DNA of 64,000 nt from Edaphobacter lichenicola (GTDB lineage Bacteria > Acidobacteriota > Terriglobia > Terriglobales > Acidobacteriaceae). The notes below the pieces were generated by a model that saw only the letters and a list, made by a program, of their open reading frames with translations, ran no database searches and had not been told where the DNA came from. Below, piece after piece: positions 9,641 through 19,400 of the stretch. The translations under genes and the position numbers were made by a program. The stretch's first letter is position 1. Each line of letters opens with the position of its first letter. The stretch is taken from NCBI RefSeq assembly GCF_025264645.1, contig NZ_CP073696.1, positions 3,596,001 to 3,660,000 on the forward strand, in the 5' to 3' direction.

Positions 9641-11435
9641 TAAGGTCAAGGTCACACCTTCGCTCACCACATGGACTCGCCTTGAGCCTCAGCCTCGCGA
9701 CGCCTCGATGGAGCGCAGTCTGCAAGCGCAGGTGCGCGATCCCCTATGGCTCCTCGCCCGCCAATGGCAGGTCGGCGAATTTCTTGGCGATGACGCAGGC
9801 TCGCCCATTCACGCCACCATTGCTGCCGAGATGCGCACCATTACCACCTACCGCCCCGGCCTCAATCCCGCGTCCACCGTCCCCATCGACCCAACTCTTC
9901 CTATTGAAGTCCACGTAGAACGCGAGCTCGTCACGCTCGAGATGCGTGGATCCGCACAACAGGGTCTCTACTTCGAAAACCTCATTCGTCAATCCTCCGT
10001 TGCCACACCGGAAGCGGTCATCGCGGCCTTCCGCACCAGCTTTCCGATAGCGCCGACTTCGCCCGATCCAACCTACGCCCCACCTGACGCACTGCGCTTT
10101 CGCTCCATCGCTGCCGGCCGCGTCACTGACGGCGAAGCACTCTACGCCTCAGCCCGCGCAGTCGCCGCAGGGCAAACTCCAACCATCCCTCTTCCGCCCG
10201 AAGCCACAAACCCGGGAGTGCCCGCTGTCATCTCATCCTTCCTCGCCTTCCGCGGCTCGCTCTTCAGTGAACCAACCACCAACAACCCGTGGCAGTCTCA
10301 GAACCTGGACTACGAGTTCGCTCTCGGCTCCCCCGGCACCGACGAAACTATCACCCTCGAAGCGCCCGAGTTTCCCGGGGGCCACCTCGACTGGTACTCC
10401 TTCTCTCTCGACCAGACCGTGCCTACTGGAACGCAAGCACCCACCGGAGCGCAAGCACCACCTGCTACGCAGACACCTCCTGCACAAGTCTCCACCACCA
10501 CCTTCGACTTCTTACCCAATCAAGTCGTCTTTCGCGGCATGCCTGACTCGCGCTGGTGGAACTTTGAGGATGCCGTCACCGACTTTGGGCAACTTGACGT
10601 TGAACACGTTGACCTGGCGAAGCTCCTTGTCATGGAGTTCGCACTTGTCTACGGCAACGACTGGTTCTGGGTACCCATCCCCATCCAGGTAGGAATCTCG
10701 GGATCGGATCCTACGCCCCGCGGCACGCTTAGCCGCATCACCAACCTCGTCATCACCGACACCTTCGGCGTCCGTACCCTCATCCGTCCCTCCGAGCAGA
10801 CGCAGGTCAACGCCAACGAATCCCCATGGTCCATGTTCAAAGTCTCCGGTGAAGACATTCGCTCCGACTTCATCATGATGGCCCCCACCCTCGGTGTCAC
10901 AGATGACGCCGACCCTCTGGAGGAAGTCTTATTCCTCCGCGACGACATGGCCGCTATGGCGTGGGCGATCGAGCATCGCATTCCTTCGGAGTTGGATTCA
11001 GCCACCGACGCCTACGCGCTCTATCAACAGCGCCTCAAAGACAATCCTCCTCCCGCTCCACTACCTATCGTCGCTGGAGGCCCGGCTATCACATACACGT
11101 TGGAGACACCACCACCCGACAACTGGATTCCGATGGTGCCCGTGCTATCTCCTGCGAACGAACTCTATCTACGGCGCGGAACGATGGAAATTCCTACACA
11201 AGATGGCTTCATCAAGCTACAGGCACGCGGAGCGATCTTAGAGCCGCAACATCCATTCTTCGTCACTGATCGTGCCGTCCCGCGCTCAGGCACACAGGTA
11301 GACCGCTACTTCCGTTACACGCGATCTTCGGACGGAACGATCTTTGTTTGGCTGGCACGCAGATCCGGACAGGGCCGCGGTTCCGGCTGGTCCGGGCTGC
11401 GCTTCGACTTGGTCCAAAAACTAGGGGCAAGTTAG
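9618..11435 (+). CDS. Large protein with DPLWLLARQWQ motif (cassette gene 4)
   Basis: 605 aa from ATG 9618; an in-frame ATG at 9603 is an equally legal start, and both lie inside the end of the preceding gene. The N-terminus carries a striking motif at residues 41-63, DPLWLLARQWQVGEF followed by LGDDAGSP, which looks like a family signature. Residues about 268-290 are a Pro/Thr/Gln-rich linker made of near-repeated PTGTQA/PTGAQA units. A second block (SRWWNFEDAVTDFGQLDVEH) around residue 310 resembles a conserved beta-rich domain. The C-terminus is basic. No export signal or enzyme motif recognised. Part of the same operon as the three giant genes upstream; only 13 nt separate it from the next small gene. 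Confidence 0.8.
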   Translation: MPLQSFVDKVKVTPSLTTWTRLEPQPRDASMERSLQAQVRDPLWLLARQWQVGEFLGDDAGSPIHATIAAEMRTITTYRPGLNPASTVPIDPTLPIEVHVERELVTLEMRGSAQQGLYFENLIRQSSVATPEAVIAAFRTSFPIAPTSPDPTYAPPDALRFRSIAAGRVTDGEALYASARAVAAGQTPTIPLPPEATNPGVPAVISSFLAFRGSLFSEPTTNNPWQSQNLDYEFALGSPGTDETITLEAPEFPGGHLDWYSFSLDQTVPTGTQAPTGAQAPPATQTPPAQVSTTTFDFLPNQVVFRGMPDSRWWNFEDAVTDFGQLDVEHVDLAKLLVMEFALVYGNDWFWVPIPIQVGISGSDPTPRGTLSRITNLVITDTFGVRTLIRPSEQTQVNANESPWSMFKVSGEDIRSDFIMMAPTLGVTDDADPLEEVLFLRDDMAAMAWAIEHRIPSELDSATDAYALYQQRLKDNPPPAPLPIVAGGPAITYTLETPPPDNWIPMVPVLSPANELYLRRGTMEIPTQDGFIKLQARGAILEPQHPFFVTDRAVPRSGTQVDRYFRYTRSSDGTIFVWLARRSGQGRGSGWSGLRFDLVQKLGAS

Positions 11436-11448
11436 AGAGAGACCGACG

Positions 11449-11694
11449 ATGCGCAGACACTTTGAGATCAGTATCTCTTCGAAACCGCGACCTTACCTTG
11501 TAGCTCCCGCTGCAAGTGTTGGCACGGGCAGCCGAATCAAAGCTGTCATATATGCATTTGCAGCTTTGATTGTGATCTCTATAGTGCTTGTGGTGGGATT
11601 CGCTCTTAGTACTGCTGTATTCGTGACGGTGGGTGTGCTCGTAATTGCAGCACTCGCGGTGCTGGCGATAAGAGGAGCATTCGGTCAGACCTGA
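11449..11694 (+). CDS. Small two-helix membrane protein (cassette gene 5)
   Basis: 81 aa with a purine-rich GAGAGAG ribosome site 6-12 nt before the ATG. Residues about 30-50 and 53-75 are two adjacent hydrophobic helices (Ile/Val/Ala/Leu) separated by a very short turn; the first 28 residues are basic and polar. It starts 13 nt after the large gene upstream and so probably belongs to the same transcript. It could anchor or export the cassette's soluble giants, but no homology is recognised. The clean helical hairpin and ribosome site make it likely to be real. Confidence 0.6.
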   Translation: MRRHFEISISSKPRPYLVAPAASVGTGSRIKAVIYAFAALIVISIVLVVGFALSTAVFVTVGVLVIAALAVLAIRGAFGQT

Positions 11695-11859
11695 TTGCTT
11701 TGCGCCACAACAACTCATTTCTGAATCAATCCCTGCGGTGGAACCACCCAACGAAACCGCCAGATCCCGCGAACTCATTTCGGCATGCACCAAGAAGACA
11801 TCTCATCGAGATTGCTCAATCGGTATGATGTTCAAGTTATCGACTTGGAGGTTTGCCGC

Positions 11860-14800
11860 ATGCTTCGAGTAGCCCCTGTTTTCCTTCTGATGGCAGTACC
11901 TGCCCTGGCAATGCCGGTGCACCTCCGCACCAATGCGTTAGAAACTCCACTCGCCATCGACGCGAAGCCTCCTATCTTCTCGTGGCAGAGCGATGCGAAG
12001 ACGCCAAACTGGACGCAATCTGCTTACGAAGTCCTGGTCGCAACCGACACGAAGCTACTTGAACCAGGACATACGGACGCGTGGGATTCAGGAAAGACGT
12101 CATCTTCAGAGTCGCTCAATATCGTTTACGCTGGAACGCCGTTGAAGCCCCAGCAGCACTATGTCTGGAAGGTACTCTCCTGGGACAACCACGGAAAACA
12201 AGCGGCGTCCGCAGCGACCTGGTTCGAGACCGGTCTCCTCGACGCTAACAGCTGGACGGCAGAGTGGATCACACGCAAAGATCCGATCGCCGACAAAGAG
12301 CTGGAACAAGTTCGCTGGATCTGGCTGGAAGGATCAGACGCCATGCAGGTGAGATCGGCTACCTCCGCACAATTTCTGTATCACTTGAAATTAGGTGCCC
12401 AGCCCGCTGCCGGAAGTCTTCATGTGATGGCTCGCGGAAAATTTACCGCACGGGTCAATGGAAAGGTTGCAGGCCATCACGACGAGTGGGGAGCCTTCGA
12501 CCGTGAGGAGATCGCCCACCTGCTACATCCCGGCGACAACGAAATCGAAATAGATTCCGTATCCCCTCGCACAGATAAAGCTGATGGCAAAGCGCCAGCT
12601 GCCGTTGCAGCGGCAATTCATCTCACTCTCGCTGATGGCACACAGCAACGTATCGTAACCAACGATCAGTGGCAGGGGCGTGCATCCAGCGAAGGCCAAT
12701 GGCAGCAGGTTCAGGTGGTAGGCTCACTCTCCATGCACTTCGGCATCGGCACCGACCGCCACGAAGCGATCGCAGGACCAGATCGAGTCACGACTGCAGC
12801 TTCGCTATTTCGCAAGGATTTTACAGTCGACGCTCCTGTCCGAACTGCGCGGCTCACCGTCACTGCTTTAGGCGCATATCAAGCCGAGGTTGATGGCCAC
12901 CCTGTCGCACCAACCACACTGCTTGCGCCCGGTTGGACAGACTTCCACAAGCGGGTTCTCTATCAGACCTACGATGTGACGTCGATGCTCGGAGCAGGCA
13001 GCCACACTCTGGGAATGATTCTTGGTGGCGGGTGGTACAGCTCGCCGATGACATGGTCTGGCTTTCGCTATACCCCAGGACCCAACCTGCTGCGCGCGCA
13101 ACTCGATATCACTCTCGACAATGGCCAGCACCAAGTGATTTCGACCGACTCCAGCTGGCAGACAGCATCCTCACCGATAACATTTTCGGAGATCTACGGT
13201 GGCGAATCTTACGACGCACGCCTGCGGCAGCTTGACTGGAGCGCTCCTCACTTCAATGCATCCAATTGGTCGCCGGCTGAGACAGCAAAACCACCAGATA
13301 GCGAAATGGTGCTCACGCCACAACCGGACCTCACCATCAACACCGTACAGACGCTACACCCAACGGGCCTTGATGCTGCAAATTCGGTTCATCCCGCGAT
13401 CTTCGACATGGGACAAAACATGGTTGGCAACATTCGCATTCATGTCCGCGGAGCACGAGGAACTATGGTGCGGCTTCGGTATGCGGAGCGGCTCAATCCG
13501 GATGGCAGCATCTATACCGAAAACCTCCGCAACGCCGACGCGACCGACACATACGTTTTATCAGGCGAAGGCGACGAAACATGGACTCCTGCATTTACCT
13601 TTCACGGCTTCCGTTACGTGGAACTGGCCTATCTCGGAAGCGGCACGAGTGCCACGCCAACACTCCAAACCATCGACGGCCTCGTCTTCAACAGCCTTCC
13701 GCCATCGCCCAGTGTTCGTCTGAACAGTTCGAGCGATCTTCTAAACAAGATGAACGAGCTCGGTGTTTGGGGACAGCGCGGCAACTTTGTCTCTATCCCT
13801 ACCGACTGTCCGCAACGTGATGAACGCCTTGGATGGATGGGCGATGCCGGTGTATTTTGGCGTACCGGCTCCTATAACTTCGACATCGACGCCTTCACCC
13901 ACAAATTTATGCTCGACGTTACCGACGCGCAGGAGCCAGACGGTGCCTTCACCGACGTCTCGCCAAACATTCTGGGACCAACCCCAGGCGCGCCCGGCTG
14001 GGGCGATGCCGGCGTCTTCATTCCATACGCTGCGTGGATGCAGTATGGCGATGTAAGCGTTGTGCAGCGCTCATGGCCTGCGATGGAGCGTTGGATGAAC
14101 TTCATCCTCACCAACAATCCGGCATACATTCGCAAAAATGCACTCGGCAACAACTATGCTGACTGGCTTGCGCCCGACCAGAATACGCCCCGCATTCTCA
14201 TTGGCACCGCTTACTGGGCGCTCATCGCGAGAGAGATGGTCGAAATGGCAAAGGCGCTTCATCGCCCAAAAGATGTAATCAAATATCAGCAGCAATACGA
14301 GCATATTGCCGACGCATACCGCGCTGCCTTCATCAAGCCGGACGGCAGCGTTGAAGGAAATACGCAAGCGGCATACCTGGCCACTGTCTTTACTGGGGTC
14401 GCTCCGCCAGCACTTGTCAGCAATATGGTCGATCGTGTCGCCAAAGACGTAGAAGCACGCGGGAACCATCTCACGACCGGCTTTCTCGGAACTCCATTTC
14501 TGATGTTCGTTCTCGATGAAAACGGCCGCCAGGATCTCGCCTTCAAACTGCTACTCTCCGACACCTATCCGTCGTGGGGTTACATGGTGAAGAAAGGCGC
14601 AACAACCTGGTGGGAACGATGGAACGGCGACACAGGCGATCCCTCGATGAACTCCTATAACCATTACGCCTTTGGATCAGTCATGGCCTGGGTGTACCGA
14701 CGCATCGCTGGTATCGATACGGACGCAATTGGCCCCGGCTACCACCACCTCGTCATCCATCCACACTTTGACGCTGCTCTTCCTCAACTGCACGTCGAGT

Positions 14801-14955
14801 ATGACTCCGCATATGGGACCATCATCTCTGACTGGCAGCAGCGTAATCGCCGCTTCACGATCGACATTCCTCCCAACACCACCGCGACAGTTATTCTCCC
14901 AAAACACCAGACTGAAATGGTCGGGAGTGGGCATCACTCATACAGTATTCCCTGA
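11860..14955 (+). CDS. Secreted alpha-L-rhamnosidase, GH78
   Basis: 1031 aa. ATG 11860 is chosen because GGAGG lies at 11847-11851 and the peptide then begins with a signal sequence (MLRVAPVFLLMAVPALAMP). It should hydrolyse terminal alpha-L-rhamnose from plant or microbial polysaccharides and glycosides in the periplasm or outside. Order: N-terminal beta-sandwich, rhamnose-binding beta domains (about 180-560), (alpha/alpha)6 barrel (about 640-960), C-terminal beta domain. The GH78 signature TDCPQRDERLGWMGD is at residues 648-662, with Glu655 in the position of the general acid and Asp649/Asp662 as sugar ligands; Glu919 in TWWERWNGD fits the general base. Length is usual for secreted members. 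It stands alone, 165 nt after the upstream cassette. Confidence 0.93.
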   Translation: MLRVAPVFLLMAVPALAMPVHLRTNALETPLAIDAKPPIFSWQSDAKTPNWTQSAYEVLVATDTKLLEPGHTDAWDSGKTSSSESLNIVYAGTPLKPQQHYVWKVLSWDNHGKQAASAATWFETGLLDANSWTAEWITRKDPIADKELEQVRWIWLEGSDAMQVRSATSAQFLYHLKLGAQPAAGSLHVMARGKFTARVNGKVAGHHDEWGAFDREEIAHLLHPGDNEIEIDSVSPRTDKADGKAPAAVAAAIHLTLADGTQQRIVTNDQWQGRASSEGQWQQVQVVGSLSMHFGIGTDRHEAIAGPDRVTTAASLFRKDFTVDAPVRTARLTVTALGAYQAEVDGHPVAPTTLLAPGWTDFHKRVLYQTYDVTSMLGAGSHTLGMILGGGWYSSPMTWSGFRYTPGPNLLRAQLDITLDNGQHQVISTDSSWQTASSPITFSEIYGGESYDARLRQLDWSAPHFNASNWSPAETAKPPDSEMVLTPQPDLTINTVQTLHPTGLDAANSVHPAIFDMGQNMVGNIRIHVRGARGTMVRLRYAERLNPDGSIYTENLRNADATDTYVLSGEGDETWTPAFTFHGFRYVELAYLGSGTSATPTLQTIDGLVFNSLPPSPSVRLNSSSDLLNKMNELGVWGQRGNFVSIPTDCPQRDERLGWMGDAGVFWRTGSYNFDIDAFTHKFMLDVTDAQEPDGAFTDVSPNILGPTPGAPGWGDAGVFIPYAAWMQYGDVSVVQRSWPAMERWMNFILTNNPAYIRKNALGNNYADWLAPDQNTPRILIGTAYWALIAREMVEMAKALHRPKDVIKYQQQYEHIADAYRAAFIKPDGSVEGNTQAAYLATVFTGVAPPALVSNMVDRVAKDVEARGNHLTTGFLGTPFLMFVLDENGRQDLAFKLLLSDTYPSWGYMVKKGATTWWERWNGDTGDPSMNSYNHYAFGSVMAWVYRRIAGIDTDAIGPGYHHLVIHPHFDAALPQLHVEYDSAYGTIISDWQQRNRRFTIDIPPNTTATVILPKHQTEMVGSGHHSYSIP

Positions 14956-15065
14956 TAGAAGCGACCCCTCCCACTTGAGTTGGAGAGCTCTATCTTTAAT
15001 GCTGGCTCCGAGGCTCTGTCTCGAGCAAGCGACCAGCCTGAGTGTGAGACTGCCGCTCTGCAGTG

Positions 15066-15704
15066 CTAGCAAGAGAGTTCTCCGTTACGCGATTTTCTCC
15101 GATCGATTGATAACTTCAGTGTGATGCTGTCCCAGATGCGGGCGTAGGGCGCAAGCACAAAGGCCCATTCGACATTCAGATCGCGAAAGACTGGACCAGT
15201 GACGTCCACCTTAAGAACTCGATCGCATTCCCCATCAAGCTGCACATTTACACCAGGATTGCGGGAACCATTCGTGGTCAAGTTGACATACCGGCGCCCA
15301 TTCGGAGACGAGACAAGGATATGAAGTGATCTCCATGAGCGAGGCCACTCTCCGAGTTGATCGCGCAGACGAGTTCGAAACACCCAGTTCTCCTGCCTTA
15401 GCTTGAGAAGCGCACGTGCGGCAATACTCCGACTAGGACACTTGGGACGATCGAATGGAGTAAGCAAGTAGGGAGTTTCAGGCTTGGCAACGTCGGTCAG
15501 TAGTTGTAGGAGATCCGCGTTTCTTTCGTTGTTCGGTGCATCGCGCTCCCAAGAGCGCACTTGTGTTTCTGTCGCGCCCACAAGACGCCCGAAGCCTGCC
15601 CTATCAAGTCCAAGTTCTAAGCGAAGGGACTTTATTCGTAAGCCGATAGTTGTACTCACTGGAGTTGAATCGAATACAGGATCGACAAATGTCTTCTGAT
15701 ACAC
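15066..15704 (-). CDS. HTH-domain protein with unknown C-terminal domain
   Basis: 212 aa from GTG 15704, chosen because AAGGGAG stands six bases upstream; a TTG further out has no ribosome site. Residues about 18-53 look like a Cro/C1-type helix-turn-helix (RIKSLRLELGLDRAGFGRLV then ATETQVRSWE), a DNA-binding form also used by MqsA/HigA-like antitoxins. The remaining 150 residues (a basic segment, then predicted beta-strands with SSPNGRRYVNLTTNG) match nothing I know. No toxin-like gene lies next to it; it is convergent with the rhamnosidase gene. It may be a stand-alone transcription factor. HTH call moderate, function open. Confidence 0.55.
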   Translation of the reverse strand: MYQKTFVDPVFDSTPVSTTIGLRIKSLRLELGLDRAGFGRLVGATETQVRSWERDAPNNERNADLLQLLTDVAKPETPYLLTPFDRPKCPSRSIAARALLKLRQENWVFRTRLRDQLGEWPRSWRSLHILVSSPNGRRYVNLTTNGSRNPGVNVQLDGECDRVLKVDVTGPVFRDLNVEWAFVLAPYARIWDSITLKLSIDRRKSRNGELSC

Positions 15705-16416
15705 AACGGGCTCCCTTCCGCAGCCAGGTAGTTGCGATAAAGCTGAAGTAGAGGAGAAACGCCTTTGCTCAGCGGATCGATTGATAGCAAGAAAGTTTCT
15801 TTCTGTTTTCTCCAAAGACTGTTCGGCCGCCTTTGCTCAGACAGTTTCTGGCGAAGGACGAGGAAAGCCACCAGGAAGCATGCGCTACGGGAAGCTTCAA
15901 GTAGGTGGCGAAAAAAGGACGCAAAGGGGCTAATGCATGCACAGACACATTAAATCTCCGATATAAGACCGCGATGAACACCTACAGGGGGAAGGAAGCT
16001 TTGGGGAGGCATTCCCTGGCGAGCAAAGCGTGGCCGATTACTCCTAGACCAGCAATGATGGGAGTCTGTCGTACATGCTCTTCATTGCCTCCTTCGTCTC
16101 TATGATTCTTTCGAATCGCATTTCAGCGTAGTGCTTGCGGTTGATTTCAACTGTAAATTTAGCAGGTTCGAGCATCAGAGTTGTCTGATGAAGATGTCAA
16201 ATTTTTGTCACTTCGACTTCTTCGAAGTGCACCTTCTTATGTTCTTCATTTTATTTGTAACTTGAACAATTACAATATTTGAGTTTGAACTCATAGATAG
16301 CTTGCCTTATCTGAAGTGCTATATCTCTGGGCTGGCCTGCGTGATCGAAGTGCGCCAACTAACAGTTTGGTTGTTCATAAGCGCTTTCTTTCAAAACCAC
16401 TTTGACAATCAGGCAA
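15705..16416. other. Intergenic region without a supported gene
   Basis: About 700 bp. The part from 16100 to 16400 is more A+T-rich than its surroundings. A perfect 8-bp hairpin, CACTTCGA - 5 nt - TCGAAGTG, is at 16209-16229; it has no T-tract. Short open frames here have no ribosome site and no recognisable product. Confidence 0.5.
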
Positions 16417-16446
16417 GAAAAAGGGGAGCCGGTTGACCGGCCCCCC
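16417..16446 (-). terminator. Rho-independent terminator of the TonB-dependent receptor gene
   Basis: Read on the minus strand, GGGGGCCGGT - CA - ACCGGCTCCCC is followed directly by TTTTT. It begins 20 nt after the stop codon of the receptor gene and is a textbook intrinsic terminator. Confidence 0.85.
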
Positions 16447-16465
16447 TAAGAACTACTGCAGTCTG

Positions 16466-19400
16466 TCAGAAGGTTATGGTGCCCTTCAATTGAATGAGGC
16501 GAGGAGAAGCGTCGCCACCAAGGAACGAGCCAAGAATCGAGGTCGGTGTGCTAACAGTAGTTGTGATCGCACCGAAGTTTGGATTAGCGAGATCGTTGAT
16601 TGGGGTTCCGAAGTTCGGGTGATTGAAGAGGTTGAAGAACTGGGCGCCTACCTGGAAGCGGCCGGTGTCCGAGTGAGGTATAGGCATCTTGAAACCCTTC
16701 AGGATGCTGAAGTCGGTATTCGTGTAGGAAGGTGCAACAATCTGGTTACGTCGCTGCTGTCCGAATCCAGTCGGATCTACGAAGTTGCCAGGATTCGCGA
16801 TGGCACACGGATTTGCAGTTACGCCGGTTGCAGTGTTGAAGATGGCACTGCCCCCGCAGCTCTTGACGCCGTTGACCTGCGCCGCCAGAAAACCCGGGAA
16901 ACCAGAGCCGCCGAAGTTGGAAGCTTGCAAAGCGCCGTCGACGACAGAGAACGGGAAACCGGTATGGTGGAAGACCGTACCGCTCACTTGCCAACCTTCT
17001 GTCAGCAGCTTGGGCCCACCGAAGTAAGGCAACATATAGACGTACGACGCGGTGATGTTCTGTCGCGTATCGTAGTCTGAATTGCCGTAGTTCTGTTTGA
17101 GGTTGTTTGGATTCACAGGGGTCAGGTAGTTTGCGCCGAACTGGCCAAAGCCAAGGATGCCGCCGTTCGAAATCTCGTCCAGCGCATGGCTCCAACCGTA
17201 GTTGAAATTAAGAGTCAGCGATTTCGTGTGGCGGGAGACGCCGACCAGTAAGCCGTTGTAGTTCGAGACCGCGCCATTCCCAACTTCATTGACCGCGCCG
17301 AACGACTGGTTCGGTGCGGTCGTCGGAAGTCCGGTAAAGTTGATCGGCCCGTCGAAGCCTGGTGAGCCGTTGTTGACCCCGAATGCATTCACGCTTTGGT
17401 TTTGAACCGGCTCATGATATCCGTGATTGCCGACGTAGGCGAGGGAGAGGACAGTCTGCTTCTTTGGATCGAGGGCTTGCTCTACCTGGAAGCTGTATTC
17501 CTCATAGGTTGGGTAGTGCAGCTTACCCGCAGCCGTGACGATTGTAGGCGCGGCGAAGCCGGCAACTCCGTTAGAGAGTGTGTCGAAGCTCGCGCCGTTC
17601 TTGAACCCAGCCTGGAAGGCCCTGCTGGAGGCGCCGGCCACATTTTGGCCGCTGGTTGGATTGGCAGGATTCGCGCTGATTGCAGGATTCAGGATAGGTT
17701 GGCCGGTGATCGGATCCGTTTCGCCGGTTGGCTTCTCAGGTCCATTCAACGTGAATCCAACATTGGTCGGTGCATTGTTCAGGAAGTTGTCCGCCACAGT
17801 CGCGGGAAATACATCTGTGAAGAGTCCAAAGCCGCCGCGGACTACCGTGCTGCTATCCGGGCCAAAGGGCGACCAGGAGAAGCCGACACGCGGATTCACC
17901 GCTATCGCCTGGAAGCCAGGGAACGCCTGATGCTGGCCAGACGTCAACAGGGTGGAATAAGAGGTTGTAGGACTGGTATTCAAGGAGTTGAACGCACCGT
18001 TCGTATAGGAATAGCAGTTTGTGCCACAAGTTGGGTTGGAGTCGTGCTCCAGGCGGACCCCAGCAGTCAAGGTCAAATTCTGGCGAAGCTTCCAGGTGTC
18101 TTGGCCATAACCCGCAAGGTTGTAGAGACCAACGGGCTGGGTGTTCCGAAGCGGAAACTGCTGAGTATACTGTTCCAGCCCATTTCCGGCGGCGAAGTCC
18201 CCGGTTTCGTCAGCTTCGACAAAAGGAGTCGTGTTAATCGAGGGGCTGTAGTCCGTTACATTATCACGCCGGAAGTAGGCACCGAACTGGAAGGTATGAC
18301 GACCGTGGGAGATGCTCACATCGTCGCTGAACTGATAGTTCGTTACGTTACGGCCTTGGGGCCAGTCGTCGTCCTCCCCGCCGAGGGTTGTGAAACTGCC
18401 CCCAAGGTTTGTAAAGTTAAGCTCGTAAGGAACAAGCGCGTTGGCTGCGGCAAGATTAGTGTTCGTAAAGACTGAGCTGTACCAGATCACGCCGAACAGG
18501 AACTGGTTACTGATATTTGAATTGACAATGTGCGTCTCTCCAAGAGTTCCCTCAAACGATGGCTGAGGGCTATCGGCGTTGAAGATCGGGTTGATAGGAT
18601 CGGTCCAGGTCGCTTGTACACCCTTGTCCCACTTGAAGTGCCCGAAGGCGGTGTCCTTATCGGTAAGTTTCAAGTCCACACGAGAGGTAAGCAGGAACTC
18701 GTGCGTGAAGTTCCCAGCCGTGGCCGTATACGTTACCGCATTTGGGTCGGTGGTAGACTGAGTCGCCGTCGAATAGCCAGGAGCACTCTGATAGACGTTG
18801 AAAAGCTGTTTGTAAAACGCCTGGTCTGCTGCCGGGGCAGAAGCGATCGCATTGGCAATGTACGTCGCGTTGGGCGCAAACACCGTGGTAGAGGTCGGCA
18901 GTACTACGCGCAGACCTTCATAATCGACAAAGAAGAACAGGCGATCTTTCAAAATCGGGCCGCCGATTCTCCCTCCAAACTGGTTCACGTTGTCAAAGGA
19001 CCGCGGCGTCAAATCCGGAGTCTGATTACGGAAGTAGCTGTTCGCATTCAGGATCCTCCCGTTCCATTGATAAACGGCATTACCGTGAAACTTGTTCGTG
19101 CCTGAGATTGTGATCTCATTGACCTGGGCGCCGCCTAAGCCGCCAAATTGAGCACCGTAAGCGTTCGAGGTCACGTTGACCTCGGAGACCTCGTTCGTGC
19201 CCAGCAGCAGGTTCGTTGCTCCGGAGTTATTAAGATTCAGGAATGGGTCGTTCTCATACGAGCCATTTAAGGTGAAGGTGTTTGAGGTGGCTGGCAGACC
19301 GAAGACCGAGAAGTTTCCGTCGCCGCCCGACGTATTTATGACTGCACCAGGAGAGACCTGCGCCACGTAGGTCAGATCGTTTCCTGGATTGGGCAGATTC

